This document shows positions 1-8,690 of a stretch of 64,000 nucleotides of DNA, one piece after another. A program made the translations under genes and the position numbers. Under the pieces are notes generated by a model. The model was given only the letters and a program-made list of their open reading frames with translations. It was not told the DNA's origin and searched no databases. This DNA is from Streptomyces spectabilis (lineage in GTDB: Bacteria; Actinomycetota; Actinomycetes; Streptomycetales; Streptomycetaceae): assembly GCF_008704795.1 (NCBI RefSeq), contig NZ_CP023690.1, forward strand, positions 9,682,501 to 9,746,500, given 5' to 3'. Position 1 is the stretch's first letter; the number at the start of each line of letters is the position of its first letter.

Positions 1-265
1 TGTCCTCCACCAGGGCGCGCATCCGGTACTCCCGCGTCGCCGACGGCCTGGAGGAGCGGCCGTAGCCGCGCACGTCCAGTGCGACCGCCCGGTACCCCGC
101 CGCCGCGAGTGCCGGGAGCTGACGGCGCCAGGAGTACCAGGACTCGGGGAAGCCGTGGACGAGCAGGACCAGCGGCCCGGCCCCCTGCTCGACCAGGTGC
201 AGCCTCCCGGCGGGTGCGTCGACGACGCGATGGCGCGGCTTTTCGGACGGCGTGGGCCGGTGCAT
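1..265 (-). CDS. alpha/beta hydrolase, epoxide-hydrolase-like (partial, 3' end outside window)
   Basis: Only the first 88 codons are present; the gene runs off the left edge. The start ATG (265-263) is preceded on the minus strand by a good GAGGAG-type ribosome site. The peptide has the epoxide hydrolase/haloalkane dehalogenase hallmark HGFPESWYSWR, which holds the oxyanion-hole HG motif, followed by LDVRGYGRSS typical of the second strand and loop. The nucleophile Asp and the catalytic His lie beyond the edge, so activity cannot be judged. It is divergent from the XRE-cupin regulator at 408, which may control it. Family membership is clear; the substrate is unknown. Confidence 0.85.
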   Translation of the reverse strand, partial: MHRPTPSEKPRHRVVDAPAGRLHLVEQGAGPLVLLVHGFPESWYSWRRQLPALAAAGYRAVALDVRGYGRSSRPSATREYRMRALVED

Positions 266-407
266 GGCTTCTCCTCGTGTTCCAGCGGACCGCGGGTACG
301 CATCGATCATGCGTCTCGACGGCCGGGGAACGTGAACGCCCTTGACGCTTTGGCAAACTGACAGGTCAAAGGGGTCGCACAAACCGGCTTGGGAGGAGTG
401 GGGCGGG

Positions 408-1022
408 ATGAGGGACGACGACGTCGACGAGGTCGTGGCCGCCATGGGGGCGCGGATCGCGGCCGCGCGCGAGCGGCGCGGAGACACGCTCACCGACGTG
501 AGCCGCGCGACCGGCATCCCCCTCAGCACGCTGTCGCGCGTCGAGAACGGCCGCCGCAAGCCGAACCTGGAACTGCTGCTGCGCCTGGCGAAGGCGTACG
601 ACACCCCCTTGAACGAATTGGCAGGCACGGCGCCCGCCGCGGCGCGGGAGGCGTGCGGGCCCCCGCGGCGGCGGCCGTCGAGCGACAAGGCCGTCCTGCC
701 GTTGACCCGGTTCGTCGGGGGCCTGCACGCCCACAAGCACGTCCTGCCCGCGACCGGCGACCAGCCGTCACGGCCGCGTCAGTCGTCCCACGAAGGCCAT
801 GAGTGGCTGTGCGTGCTGTCCGGGCGGCTGTGGCTGGCGCTAGGTGAGCACGACCTCGTGCTCACCGCGGGAGAAGTCGCCGAGTTCGACACCCGCACCC
901 CGCACGGAGTCGCCAACGCCGGGTCGGGCGGACCGGTCGAGTACCTCGTCATGTTCGGGCCGCAGGGCGAGCGCCTGCGGCCGCGCGTCACAGCCGATTC
1001 AGGGCCGCTCAGGGGCGCCTGA
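408..1022 (+). CDS. XRE-family HTH regulator with C-terminal cupin domain
   Basis: This 204-residue protein is a small-molecule-responsive repressor or activator of the XRE-cupin type. Residues about 10-70 form the helix-turn-helix (TLTDVSRATGIPLSTLSRVE, then NGRRKPNLELLLRLA). Residues about 110-190 form a beta-rich cupin (HEWLCVLSGRLWLALGEHD and EFDTRTPHGVANAG). The ATG at 408 is chosen over an in-frame upstream ATG at 342 because GGGAGGAG lies just upstream of 408 and the HTH begins soon after. It is divergent from the epoxide-hydrolase-like gene, its most likely target. Its 3' end overlaps the convergent membrane-protein gene by 24 bp. Confidence 0.9.
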   Translation: MRDDDVDEVVAAMGARIAAARERRGDTLTDVSRATGIPLSTLSRVENGRRKPNLELLLRLAKAYDTPLNELAGTAPAAAREACGPPRRRPSSDKAVLPLTRFVGGLHAHKHVLPATGDQPSRPRQSSHEGHEWLCVLSGRLWLALGEHDLVLTAGEVAEFDTRTPHGVANAGSGGPVEYLVMFGPQGERLRPRVTADSGPLRGA

Positions 1023-1778
1023 GGTCCGCGGCTCGGCCGGGGCCCAGTCGCCCCGCAGCCGTACCGCCGCGCGCCCGGACGCCGGGTCACGCTCAAGGAT
1101 CACGTACCGGCTGAGGACGGCGAGGGCGACGATGCAGCCGCTCATCTCCAGGCCCTCCTCCACCAGCGTGCCCAGCATGAGCACGACGCTGTGGCCGTTC
1201 TCGAGCGCCCAGCCGTTGAACGCCTCGGTCACCAGGGCCCCGCCCAGATACACCCCCAGTGCGCCGAGCACCCCGTTCCGCAGGTCGCGCGGGAGCTTGC
1301 GCGCCCACAGCACGGCGCACACGGTGCCCGCCGCCGCGAGCAGCGCGCCGGGCAGCACCCAGGCGTGCGTGGGCAGCGCACCACCCGCCCACTCCTTCCA
1401 CGACCGGCCGACCTCGCCGAGGCGCTCGTGCAACGACACCGTCTCGTCGATGCTCAACAGGGCGGTGGCGGCGGCGAGACCGAGCCACGAGAGGCGCCCC
1501 GGGCGCGCGTCGCGCCCGCTGAGCAGCGCGGCGGCCAGCGCCACCCCCGCCACGGCCAGCAGCAGCGTGCTGTTCCACCACGTGGCCAAGTTGGCCTCGA
1601 CGTCGACGTTCACCAACCTGCGGATGGTCGGTATGGAGTCGTAGTGGTTGTAGGCACGCGTACCGAGGTCGGCGGCGAGTAACAGCGCGGTGGCTCCTGC
1701 GGCGCACCACAGGACGCGGCGGGCGGGCGGTCTCACGAGCTCACCGACGCGCTGGTCGTGGGTTTGAGTATCGGTCAT
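999..1778 (-). CDS. polytopic integral membrane protein, TTA-containing
   Basis: This 259-residue protein has about six hydrophobic segments (for example near residues 24-42, 68-88, 97-110, 131-150, 160-180 and 190-215) and a short charged C-terminus. I do not recognise an enzymatic motif. The segment SIDETVSLHERLGE between membrane spans carries acidic and His residues and resembles a conserved loop seen in actinobacterial hypothetical membrane proteins. ATG 1778 follows an in-frame GTA/TGC upstream and is the only convincing start. Codon 33 is TTA (1680-1682), so translation may need the bldA leucyl-tRNA and be limited to late growth. Its end overlaps the XRE-cupin gene tail to tail. Confidence 0.75.
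   Translation of the reverse strand: MTDTQTHDQRVGELVRPPARRVLWCAAGATALLLAADLGTRAYNHYDSIPTIRRLVNVDVEANLATWWNSTLLLAVAGVALAAALLSGRDARPGRLSWLGLAAATALLSIDETVSLHERLGEVGRSWKEWAGGALPTHAWVLPGALLAAAGTVCAVLWARKLPRDLRNGVLGALGVYLGGALVTEAFNGWALENGHSVVLMLGTLVEEGLEMSGCIVALAVLSRYVILERDPASGRAAVRLRGDWAPAEPRTSGAPERP
1680..1682 (-). promoter_or_regulatory. TTA (bldA-dependent) leucine codon 33 of the membrane protein gene
   Basis: In the run Leu-Leu-Leu at residues 32-34 the middle codon is TTA. In Streptomyces this codon is read only by the bldA tRNA, so the gene is a candidate for developmental translational control. Confidence 0.8.
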
Positions 1779-1910
1779 GCATACGGAGGCTAGCGGCTTG
1801 ATCAGCGGACGAAGTGCCGGGGGCGCCGCGCAGGGTGTGCTTTCCGGACAGACTTCTCGCCCGTGCGAAACGGTTTGCCGCCGATGGCTCCCCTCGGATA
1901 GGAAGCTCGC

Positions 1911-2441
1911 ATGCTGAGGGGCGACAAGGTCGGGCTCAGGGCCCGGCACGAGGACGACATCCCGATCCTCCAGGCCGAGCTCAACGACGACGTGGTCAAC
2001 TACTCGCGGTCCGACACCCGCCCGTGGCGACCGGTCACGCCCGGCTCGAAGGACTCGCAGTTCGTGGTGGACGACAAGGAGCAGCGGCACGTCTCGTTCT
2101 CCGTGGTGGAACTGGGCGGCGGCACACTGGTCGGCGACGCGGTGCTGTGGAACATCGACAACCACAACCGGTCCGCGCACATCGGCCTCGGCCTGCTGCC
2201 GTCCGCCCGCGGCAAGGGCTACGGCACCGACGTGGTCGCCGTCCTCAGCCACTACGGCTTCGTCGTGCGCGGCCTGCACCGGCTGCAGATCGAGACGCTG
2301 GCGGACAACCCCGCGATGCTGCGCTCCGCCGAACGCAACGGCTTCGTCCGCGAGGGCGTGCTCCGCTCCTCGGCCTGGGTGATGGGCGAATTCGTCGACG
2401 AGGTGCTGCTCGGGCTCCTCGCCCGGGACTGGAAGCCGTAG
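1911..2441 (+). CDS. GNAT-family N-acetyltransferase (RimJ/RimL-like)
   Basis: This 176-residue protein begins MLRGDKVGLRARHEDDIP, the common N-terminus of RimJ/RimL-like GNAT enzymes. Motif A with the acetyl-CoA pyrophosphate loop is RGKGYG inside GLLPSARGKGYGTDVV (residues about 97-112). The motif B region is LADNPAMLRSAERNGFVREG, the usual Asn-containing helix followed by an Arg/Glu strand. It transfers an acetyl group from acetyl-CoA to an amine on an unknown substrate, likely in the cytoplasm. It stands alone between a divergent membrane-protein gene and an O-methyltransferase gene on the same strand. Confidence 0.88.
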   Translation: MLRGDKVGLRARHEDDIPILQAELNDDVVNYSRSDTRPWRPVTPGSKDSQFVVDDKEQRHVSFSVVELGGGTLVGDAVLWNIDNHNRSAHIGLGLLPSARGKGYGTDVVAVLSHYGFVVRGLHRLQIETLADNPAMLRSAERNGFVREGVLRSSAWVMGEFVDEVLLGLLARDWKP

Positions 2442-2474
2442 GGCTGGCGGGCCGGTGGTTCCCGTCGCGTGACC

Positions 2475-2495
2475 TCACGGTCCGCCGGACCGTGA
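2475..2495. promoter_or_regulatory. 21-bp perfect dyad upstream of the O-methyltransferase
   Basis: TCACGGTCC, then GCC, then GGACCGTGA: perfect 9-bp arms around 3 nt. It lies 34 bp after the acetyltransferase stop and about 105 bp before the methyltransferase start. It may be an operator or a short terminator hairpin. There is no T-tract, and the sequence cannot decide between the two. Confidence 0.45.
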
Positions 2496-2600
2496 AGTAT
2501 GAGCCATCAACAACCCGTCCTGGGGACACAGGGGTTGAGGGAGCGGCCCGTGGGGCACGGCTGTGCTCGACCGGGCACGGGAGCGGAAGGAGCCGGGGCG

Positions 2601-3668
2601 ATGAGCGACACGGGCACGGCCGGTGAGCGGGCGGCGCGCGGCGGGGACGGGGGAGGGGCCGCACTCGTCGAGGCGGCGCTCGGCTTCGTGTTCCCGGCCG
2701 CGCTCAGGGCGGCCGCTCTCGCGCGCGTGGCGGACCACCTCCCCGAGGGACCGCGCGCACCCGCCGAGCTGGCCGCCGCCACCGGGACGGATCCGGCGGC
2801 CCTGACCCGGGTGCTCCGACTGCTCGCCACGCGGGGCCTGTTCGGCGAGGACGAACAGGGGAGGTTCCGCCTGGAGGCGGCCGGGCAGGCGCTGCGGTCC
2901 GACGTCCCAGGGTCCGTGCGGGACGCGATCCTCATGATCACCGACCGTACGTTCTGGCTCCCGGCGGGGCGGATGGACCACTGCCTGAACACCGGCGAAT
3001 CCGTCTTCGAGGAGATCTTCCCCCAGCCGTTCTTCGACCACTTCGCCCAGGACGCCGAGACCGCCGCCGTCTTCCACGACGGCATGGCCGCCATGTCCGG
3101 CGTGGAGAACGGACCGATCGCCCACGCCTACGACTTCCCGAAGACCGGCACCGTCGTGGACGTCGGCGGCGGCCAGGGCGGATTCCTCGCCGCCGTCCTG
3201 CGGGCCGCCCCGGGGCTCGACGGTGTCCTGTACGACCGGACCCACGTCCTGGCCGGGCACCAACTGGGCGACGACGAGGCGCTCGCCGGCCGGTGGTCCA
3301 CCGCCGAGGGCGACTTCTTCGCCGACGTGCCACGGGGCGACATCCTCGTCCTCAAACGCATCCTGCACGACTGGCAGGACGAGAGCTGCGTCGGCCTGCT
3401 GCGCGCCTGCCGCCGCGCGCTCGCTCCGGGCGGCCGGATCCTCGTGGTGGACGCGGTCATCGCACCGGACAACCGCCCCCACCAGGCCAAGGACCTGGAC
3501 CTTCTGATGATGACCTCGCTCGTGGGCCGCGAGCGCACGTACGACGACTTCCGTACGCTGCTGACGGCGGCGGGCCTGCGCCTGACCCGCGTCGTGCCCA
3601 CACCTACCGTCCTGAGCATCGTCGAGGCCCAGGCCTTGGACGACGCGTCAGGGACGGACGGCTCCTGA
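2601..3668 (+). CDS. SAM-dependent O-methyltransferase (small-molecule, COMT-type)
   Basis: This 355-residue protein has the fold of actinomycete secondary-metabolite O-methyltransferases. The N-terminal winged-helix dimerisation domain spans about residues 15-95 (AELAAATGTDPAALTRVLRL). The Rossmann domain has SAM motif I VDVGGGQGG near residue 180, then LVLKRILHDWQDE and ALAPGGRILVVD, the standard COMT catalytic-His and post-motif regions. The His in LHDW is the expected general base. ATG 2601 is preceded by a GGAAGGA site; upstream in-frame sequence is low-complexity and unlikely coding. The acceptor hydroxyl is unknown. No biosynthetic genes adjoin it, so it may be a stand-alone tailoring enzyme. 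Confidence 0.9.
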   Translation: MSDTGTAGERAARGGDGGGAALVEAALGFVFPAALRAAALARVADHLPEGPRAPAELAAATGTDPAALTRVLRLLATRGLFGEDEQGRFRLEAAGQALRSDVPGSVRDAILMITDRTFWLPAGRMDHCLNTGESVFEEIFPQPFFDHFAQDAETAAVFHDGMAAMSGVENGPIAHAYDFPKTGTVVDVGGGQGGFLAAVLRAAPGLDGVLYDRTHVLAGHQLGDDEALAGRWSTAEGDFFADVPRGDILVLKRILHDWQDESCVGLLRACRRALAPGGRILVVDAVIAPDNRPHQAKDLDLLMMTSLVGRERTYDDFRTLLTAAGLRLTRVVPTPTVLSIVEAQALDDASGTDGS

Positions 3669-3681
3669 GCGGGACCGAGGG

Positions 3682-4329
3682 CTACGCCTTGCGGGCGAGC
3701 AACTGGACCTCTTGGAACTGCCGCTGGTCGGTGGGGGCCGGTTCGATCACCGTACGGGCGGCCTCGGCCAGCCCGTGGTCGCGCAGGAGCGCGGCGAGGA
3801 CGTCGGGGGACCAGCGATAGGCCGTCGCCACCGCGTGGTCGTACGCCTGCGTCTCGTGGTCGGGGCCGTCGGTGGCGGGGAAGTCGATCAACAGCTGCCC
3901 GCCGGGAGCCAACACCCGGGCGATCTCGGCCAGGACGGGCGGCACGTCCCGCGGCGGGGTGTGGATGACCGACCACCGCGAAAGGACTCCGCCCAGCGAG
4001 CCGTCCTCGATGTCGAGGGCGGCCATCGAGCCGACCTCGAACCGAAGCCCGGGGTGCGCCTCGCGAGCGAGCTCCACCATCGCCGGGGAAGCGTCGACAC
4101 CGAAGGCGTTCAGGCCCAACCCGTGCAGATGAGCGGTCACGTACCCCGGCCCACAGCCGAGGTCGGCGACCTCACCGCCCCCGTTCGCTCGCACCAGCTC
4201 CGCGAACGCGCCCAGGAGGGCACGCTCCAGAGGGCGCTCGCGCAGGGAGTCGCGGAACAGCTCCGCGTAGGTCGATGCGATGGCGTCATAGGACTCACGG
4301 GTGGTCTGCAACGTCTGAGGCTCGGTCAC
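3682..4329 (-). CDS. class I SAM-dependent methyltransferase
   Basis: This is a 215-residue methyltransferase of the UbiE/Methyltransf_11 type. It opens with TRESYDAIASTYAELF. Motif I is VADLGCGPGYVTAHL (about residues 50-64), followed by the acidic FGVDASPAMVELAR strand end, LSRWSVIHTPP, and VLAPGGQLLIDFP. The start is a GTG (4329-4327), the first codon before the conserved N-terminal helix. It converges on the O-methyltransferase gene, with stops 13 bp apart. The substrate cannot be inferred. Confidence 0.88.
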   Translation of the reverse strand: MTEPQTLQTTRESYDAIASTYAELFRDSLRERPLERALLGAFAELVRANGGGEVADLGCGPGYVTAHLHGLGLNAFGVDASPAMVELAREAHPGLRFEVGSMAALDIEDGSLGGVLSRWSVIHTPPRDVPPVLAEIARVLAPGGQLLIDFPATDGPDHETQAYDHAVATAYRWSPDVLAALLRDHGLAEAARTVIEPAPTDQRQFQEVQLLARKA

Positions 4330-4392
4330 CGGGAGACCGTAGCGGATGGAGCCGGAGCGCCCGCCCGTGGGGCGGGTCGTTACGGTTGGCCC

Positions 4393-4653
4393 ATGCACGT
4401 ACGAGGAGTGGATCCGCGAGACACCACCTGGGAGCAGGACGACGCCACCTACCGGGTGTACTTCTGGGACAGGTCGTCGACGGCATCGGACGAGTACGAG
4501 GTGACGGGCGCCGACGTCGAGGAGGTCCTGGCCTGGGCGCGCGCCAAGGCGGCGGAGACGGGCTCGGCCTACACCCTGTACGTACGCGTCACCGACGACG
4601 GCAGGCCCGGCCTCGTCCGCCTCGGCGGGGTGACGGGCGACCCGTTCGCCTGA
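4393..4653 (+). CDS. small conserved hypothetical protein
   Basis: This 86-residue acidic protein has no recognised motif. It looks like a compact alpha/beta protein (YRVYFWDR, then ADVEEVLAWARAKAAETGSAYTLYVRV). GC3 is high and the ATG is the only in-frame start near the 5' end. It diverges from the methyltransferase with 63 bp between starts. Similar short proteins are common in Streptomyces, but I can offer no function. Confidence 0.7.
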   Translation: MHVRGVDPRDTTWEQDDATYRVYFWDRSSTASDEYEVTGADVEEVLAWARAKAAETGSAYTLYVRVTDDGRPGLVRLGGVTGDPFA

Positions 4654-4754
4654 CCTCCTCACCCGCCGCTGCGGACTCCCGTCAGGTCGGCGACGCCGGA
4701 GTCCACGGCCGCCGCGGAGGCAAGGCCGCCTGGGGCCCGCCCGGTGTCCGCGGC

Positions 4755-5255
4755 TCAGCGCAGGGCGAACTCGGCCAGGACGGTCGTGCCCGTGCGCGAA
4801 GGGCGGATCGTGGTGTGGTCCGCGTACGCCTCCACGAGGGCGAGGCCGCGGCCGGACTCGGCGCGCAGCGGGTCGGCGGTGGCACCGTCCGTGGCGGCGG
4901 CGCGGCGGCGCGTCACCCGGCGGTGCCAGCAGCCGGTGTCGTGGACCTCGGCGCGCAGGACGCCGGGCAGCAGCCGCAGCCGCAGAGTGACACGGGGGCT
5001 GCCGCTGTGCAGTATGACGTTTGTGACCAGCTCAGTGACGACGAGCGCCAGCGCCTCGCAGGTGGCGGCATCCAGGTGCCAGGCGCGCGCGGACGCCGTC
5101 GCCGAGCGGCGCAGGGCCGGGGCCGCTTCGGCGGTGGCCGCAAGGGTGGCCAGCGACTCACGGTGCGCGGCGGCCGGACCAGGAGGCGCCGGAGGCGTGG
5201 CCGGGATCGCAGCGGTGCCCGTCCGGGACCGGCGCTCGTACTGGGCGGTGATCAT
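4755..5255 (-). CDS. ATP-binding anti-sigma-type kinase (HATPase, GHKL)
   Basis: This 166-residue protein is an RsbW/SpoIIAB-like GHKL ATPase. It has the N-box (LALVVTELVTNVILHS, Asn in the ELVTNV segment), a G1-like EVHDTG strand and a G2-like GRGLALVEAYAD. It lacks a receiver or sensor domain. Such proteins in Streptomyces bind sigma factors or act with XRE regulators. ATG 5255 is preceded by GGGAGGA. It is divergent from the LAL regulator at 5404 and may share its promoter region. Confidence 0.85.
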   Translation of the reverse strand: MITAQYERRSRTGTAAIPATPPAPPGPAAAHRESLATLAATAEAAPALRRSATASARAWHLDAATCEALALVVTELVTNVILHSGSPRVTLRLRLLPGVLRAEVHDTGCWHRRVTRRRAAATDGATADPLRAESGRGLALVEAYADHTTIRPSRTGTTVLAEFALR

Positions 5256-5350
5256 GCGGTCCTCCCGCTGCCGTGCCCGCGGCGTCGCAGCACGGGCGCT
5301 TAGCACGCTGTCAACCGCGGTGGGCGAAAAGCAATCAGTGCCGGGCGAAA

Positions 5351-5363
5351 TACGGATACGCAA
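5351..5363 (+). repeat. 13-bp motif TACGGATACGCAA, copy 1 (inverted copy at 8281-8293)
   Basis: The 13-mer lies 41 bp upstream of the LAL regulator start. An exact reverse-complement copy lies in the intergenic region after that gene and before the subtilase gene. It may be a regulator binding site shared by the two genes. Confidence 0.45.
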
Positions 5364-5403
5364 AGAAGGCCGGAAGGCCTGGTAGACGGCGTTCAGGAGC
5401 AGC

Positions 5404-8160
5404 GTGGTCACGCAGGGTGAAGAATTCTGGATAGGCCGGATACGGCGGACTCTGACCGAGAAGAGCGCCGACCCCGTCCTGGTCCTGGTCGGTGGAGCCG
5501 CGGGCACCGGCAAGAGCCGGCTGTTGCGGCGCCTGGCCGGGCTGCCGGAGGCCGTCGGCGCGGTCACGTCCTGGAGCTGCGGCCGCGAGCAGCCCCCGGA
5601 CCTCGGCGCCGATGCCCCGGCCCTGTTCCTTGTGGATGACGTCCACGTGGCGGACGAGGACGCCCTGGCCCGGGTGCGGGATCTGGTGGAGCGCCCGGGC
5701 GCGAGGGGGGCCGTCGTCGTCACCTACCGTCCCGAAGAGCTGGCCCACCCCGGCCTGCCGTTCGGCGCGGCACCGCTTCGCTACCCCGAGGACCTGGTGG
5801 TCCTGCGCCACCACGTACGGCCCTGGCAGGCCGGTCAGGTCGCCGAGGCGGCGAGCTCGGCACTGGGGGAGGGGTGCGCCCCGCAAGCGGCGGCACGGCT
5901 GCACGAACTGTCGGGCGGCGTGGCCCAGGTGGTGGTCGACCTGCTGGCCGTCCTGCGCGACAGCGCGGGGCAGCGCTGCACCGCCGCCGACGTCGACGCC
6001 GCGGGGGTGCCCGTGCGGCTGGCCGAGCTGATGCTGCACCGCACCCGCGCCCTGCCCGGACCCGCACGGCGCGTGGTGTGGGCGGCGGCGGTCCTCGGTG
6101 AACCGGCGTCCGGGGCGGACCTGCTGACGGTGGCCGGACTGGCGCCGCCGAAGACGGCGGCACCGGACGACAGCTCCGACAGCTCCGACAACCGCGACAA
6201 CCGCAACGGCCACGCAGGGCCCGATGGCGCAGGCGCCCTGATAGCCGCCCTTGAGGGAGCCGCCCTCCTGGAAGACGCCGAGCACCGCTACGTCCTGCCG
6301 GTTCCGCTGGCGGCCACCGCCGTGCTGGAGTCGGTCCCCGGTCCCGTACGCCAGGAACTGCACGGCCGGGCGGCCGCACTGCTCCAGCGCAGGCACCCCG
6401 TGCCGTGGGCGGCCCTGGCCCGCCACCGCCGGGCCGGTGGTGAGATGCGCGCCTGGCTGCGGGCCGTGGAACGCGCGGCCCGGCAGTCCGCCGCCGAGGG
6501 CCGCCACCAGGAAGCCATCGCGCTCCTTGAGGACACGCTCGCCTCGCCCCTGGTGTCCCGGCCCGCGCGAGCCCGTCTCGCTCCCGTGCTCGCCGCCAGC
6601 GCCGTCGTCGCGCTGCGCTCCGACCAGACGGTCGAGGTGCTCACGCAGATCGTGCAGGACGAGAACCTGCCGCAGGCCGTGCGCGGCGAGATGCGCCTGG
6701 ACCTGGGCCTGCTGCTGTGCAACCAGGTCGGCAGGAGCACACACGGCTGGGCGGAGCTGGAACGGTCCGCCGCGGAACTGCGCGAGGAGCGGCCGGAGCT
6801 GGCGGCCCGGGCCATGTCGGCCCTGGCCATGCCCTACTGGCCGGGTAACTCCCTGGACGTCCACCTGGCCTGGATGCGCGACGCCGAGCGGGCCAGCGCG
6901 GCGAGCGGCGACGAGGTCGTGAAGACCGCCGTGGCCGCGAACCGGGCGGGCCTGGCCCTCAGTTACGGCAACCCCGAGGGCTGGGAGCTGCTGAAGGCCC
7001 TCCCCGTCGACAGCCCCGACCCGCGCTGCCGCCGCCACGTGGCCCGCGGCCTGTGCAACGCCGCGGACTCCTCGGTGTGGCTGGGCTTCTACGACCGTAC
7101 GCGCGAACTCCTCGACCAGGGCCTTGAGCTGTCCGCGCGCAGTGGTGCCCCCTACACCGAGCGGACCGCGATGGGCACCCGGCTGCTCCTGGAGTGGGCC
7201 ACGGGACAGTGGGAAGGCCTCAGCGAACGCTGCGAGGCGTTCGTCCGTGAAACCGCCGACATGCCCGTCATCTCGGCGGACGCCCGCACCGTACTGGGCC
7301 TGCTCCGCCTCGCCCGGGGCGGCTGGGGCCCGGCCGGATCGTGGCTGTCGGGCAAGGAAGCGCCCTTGGCCGAACACGCCGCCGCGCCCCTGGGCGCGAC
7401 CCTGGCCGGGGCGCTCATCCGGCTGGCCCTGGCGCGCGAGGACCTGGCGGGCGCCGCCGCGCAGGCCCGTTCCGCCTGGAACGCCATCCTCACCAAGGGC
7501 GTGTTCGTGTGGGCCGCCGAGCTGGCGCCCTGGGCGGTGGAGGCGCTGGCGCGCGACGGCGACGCCGCGGGCGCGCACGAGATCGCGGACGCCTTCGCCC
7601 ACGGCCTGACCGGTCTCGCGTCCCCCTCCGCCGACGCGGCCCTGGTGTGGACCCGCGCCGCGCTGGCCGAAGCCACCGGCGACCCGGCGCGGGCCGTACC
7701 CCTCTACCAGCAGGCATCGACCGCCCTCGCCGCCCTGCCCCGGCCCTACGCCCGCGCCTTGACGGCCGAGGGCGCCGGGCGCTGTGCCCTGAGAGCGGCG
7801 GACCAAGACACCCCGGAAGGCGCCGGCAGCGGCACCCGCGAGCAAGCCCTCGCCGAACTCGCCTTCGCCGCTGAGCAGTTCAGTGACCTCGGCGCGGCCT
7901 GGGACGCGGCCCGCGTGCGCGCGCTCTCCCGCGCCCACCAGCCCGAGAAGGAACGCCGCAGGCCCGGTCGGCCCTCCTACCGTGACCAGCTCTCCCCGCG
8001 CGAGCGCGAAGTCGCCGAACTGGCGGGCAACGGCCTGACCAACCGCGAGATCGCCACCACCCTGCATCTGTCGCCCCGTACCGTCGAACAGCACGTGGCC
8101 CGGGCCATGCGCAAACTGGGCATAGCGACACGGCAGGAGTTGGGCATGGCCGGCCAGTAG
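5404..8160 (+). CDS. LuxR-family (LAL-type) transcriptional regulator with AAA ATPase domain
   Basis: This 918-residue regulator has an N-terminal STAND/AAA ATPase with Walker A GGAAGTGKS (about residues 30-38) and Walker B ALFLVDDVH (about 75-83). A long helical TPR-like middle (residues about 300-840) follows. The C-terminal LuxR HTH is LSPREREVAELAGNGLTNRE, then IATTLHLSPRTVEQH (about 860-915). LAL regulators couple ATP and ligand binding to DNA binding and often act as pathway activators. The GTG start at 5404 has an AGGAG site 5 bp upstream. A Ser/Asp/Asn-rich linker near residues 255-275 is encoded by short tandem repeats. No adjacent cluster identifies the target. Confidence 0.92.
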   Translation: MVTQGEEFWIGRIRRTLTEKSADPVLVLVGGAAGTGKSRLLRRLAGLPEAVGAVTSWSCGREQPPDLGADAPALFLVDDVHVADEDALARVRDLVERPGARGAVVVTYRPEELAHPGLPFGAAPLRYPEDLVVLRHHVRPWQAGQVAEAASSALGEGCAPQAAARLHELSGGVAQVVVDLLAVLRDSAGQRCTAADVDAAGVPVRLAELMLHRTRALPGPARRVVWAAAVLGEPASGADLLTVAGLAPPKTAAPDDSSDSSDNRDNRNGHAGPDGAGALIAALEGAALLEDAEHRYVLPVPLAATAVLESVPGPVRQELHGRAAALLQRRHPVPWAALARHRRAGGEMRAWLRAVERAARQSAAEGRHQEAIALLEDTLASPLVSRPARARLAPVLAASAVVALRSDQTVEVLTQIVQDENLPQAVRGEMRLDLGLLLCNQVGRSTHGWAELERSAAELREERPELAARAMSALAMPYWPGNSLDVHLAWMRDAERASAASGDEVVKTAVAANRAGLALSYGNPEGWELLKALPVDSPDPRCRRHVARGLCNAADSSVWLGFYDRTRELLDQGLELSARSGAPYTERTAMGTRLLLEWATGQWEGLSERCEAFVRETADMPVISADARTVLGLLRLARGGWGPAGSWLSGKEAPLAEHAAAPLGATLAGALIRLALAREDLAGAAAQARSAWNAILTKGVFVWAAELAPWAVEALARDGDAAGAHEIADAFAHGLTGLASPSADAALVWTRAALAEATGDPARAVPLYQQASTALAALPRPYARALTAEGAGRCALRAADQDTPEGAGSGTREQALAELAFAAEQFSDLGAAWDAARVRALSRAHQPEKERRRPGRPSYRDQLSPREREVAELAGNGLTNREIATTLHLSPRTVEQHVARAMRKLGIATRQELGMAGQ

Positions 8161-8690
8161 CTCCGGCATTCGTACGGCCCAACATGCCCCGGGCGAGGGT
8201 GTGTTGAGGGAGCCGATGCTCACTCCGCCGCTAAAACCCCAGGTCAGGCCTAGACCAACACGGCTCACGGCCCTGGTTAATTGCGTATCCGTAGGTTGGC
8301 CCTTCCGGATAGGCGCGGTGTCCGCTCGGCCATAAGTTCCCTGCCACCGGTTGGTCGAACATTCATCTGTTGCAGGTCGTACGAATCCTGCGTGACGGAC
8401 GGACGTGCGCCCGGCCGGTGATGCGCAACGGCACTTCCGCAGGGATCCCCACCAGGCGCCCCGTCCGACCGACGGGCGGTTGACGACTGTCCCCCGCGGT
8501 TCCCGTGCGGGGCACGTCCGCCGATGACCCGGCGGACGGACCCGCGCCGCCCGCGCGTCAGCGCGTCCGTGCCGCCCCCACATCCCCACACGCACGAAAC
8601 GGCCGGACGCGCAGTACATCGAGCGATTTGTCATGCACGGCACGAACCGCTGGTCCGGCCTGCCCGGACCAGCCCGTGAAAGGCCACACC
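8161..8690. other. 530-bp non-coding stretch before the subtilase gene
   Basis: I see no convincing gene here on either strand; possible reading frames lack ribosome sites and codon bias. It holds the inverted copy of the 13-bp motif (8281-8293) and a locally AT-richer patch around 8230-8400 (AAAACC, GGTTAATTG, CATAAG), consistent with a long promoter/leader region for the secreted protease. Confidence 0.5.
8281..8293 (-). repeat. 13-bp motif TACGGATACGCAA, inverted copy 2
   Basis: Exact reverse complement of 5351-5363. It is located about 400 bp upstream of the subtilase start and 121 bp after the LAL regulator stop. A related CCGGATAGG lies at 8307-8315. Confidence 0.45.

Noticed and set aside
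8277..8423. Minus-strand mini-ORF in the region before the subtilase
   Set aside because: No ribosome site, poor codon bias and no similarity; likely non-coding leader.
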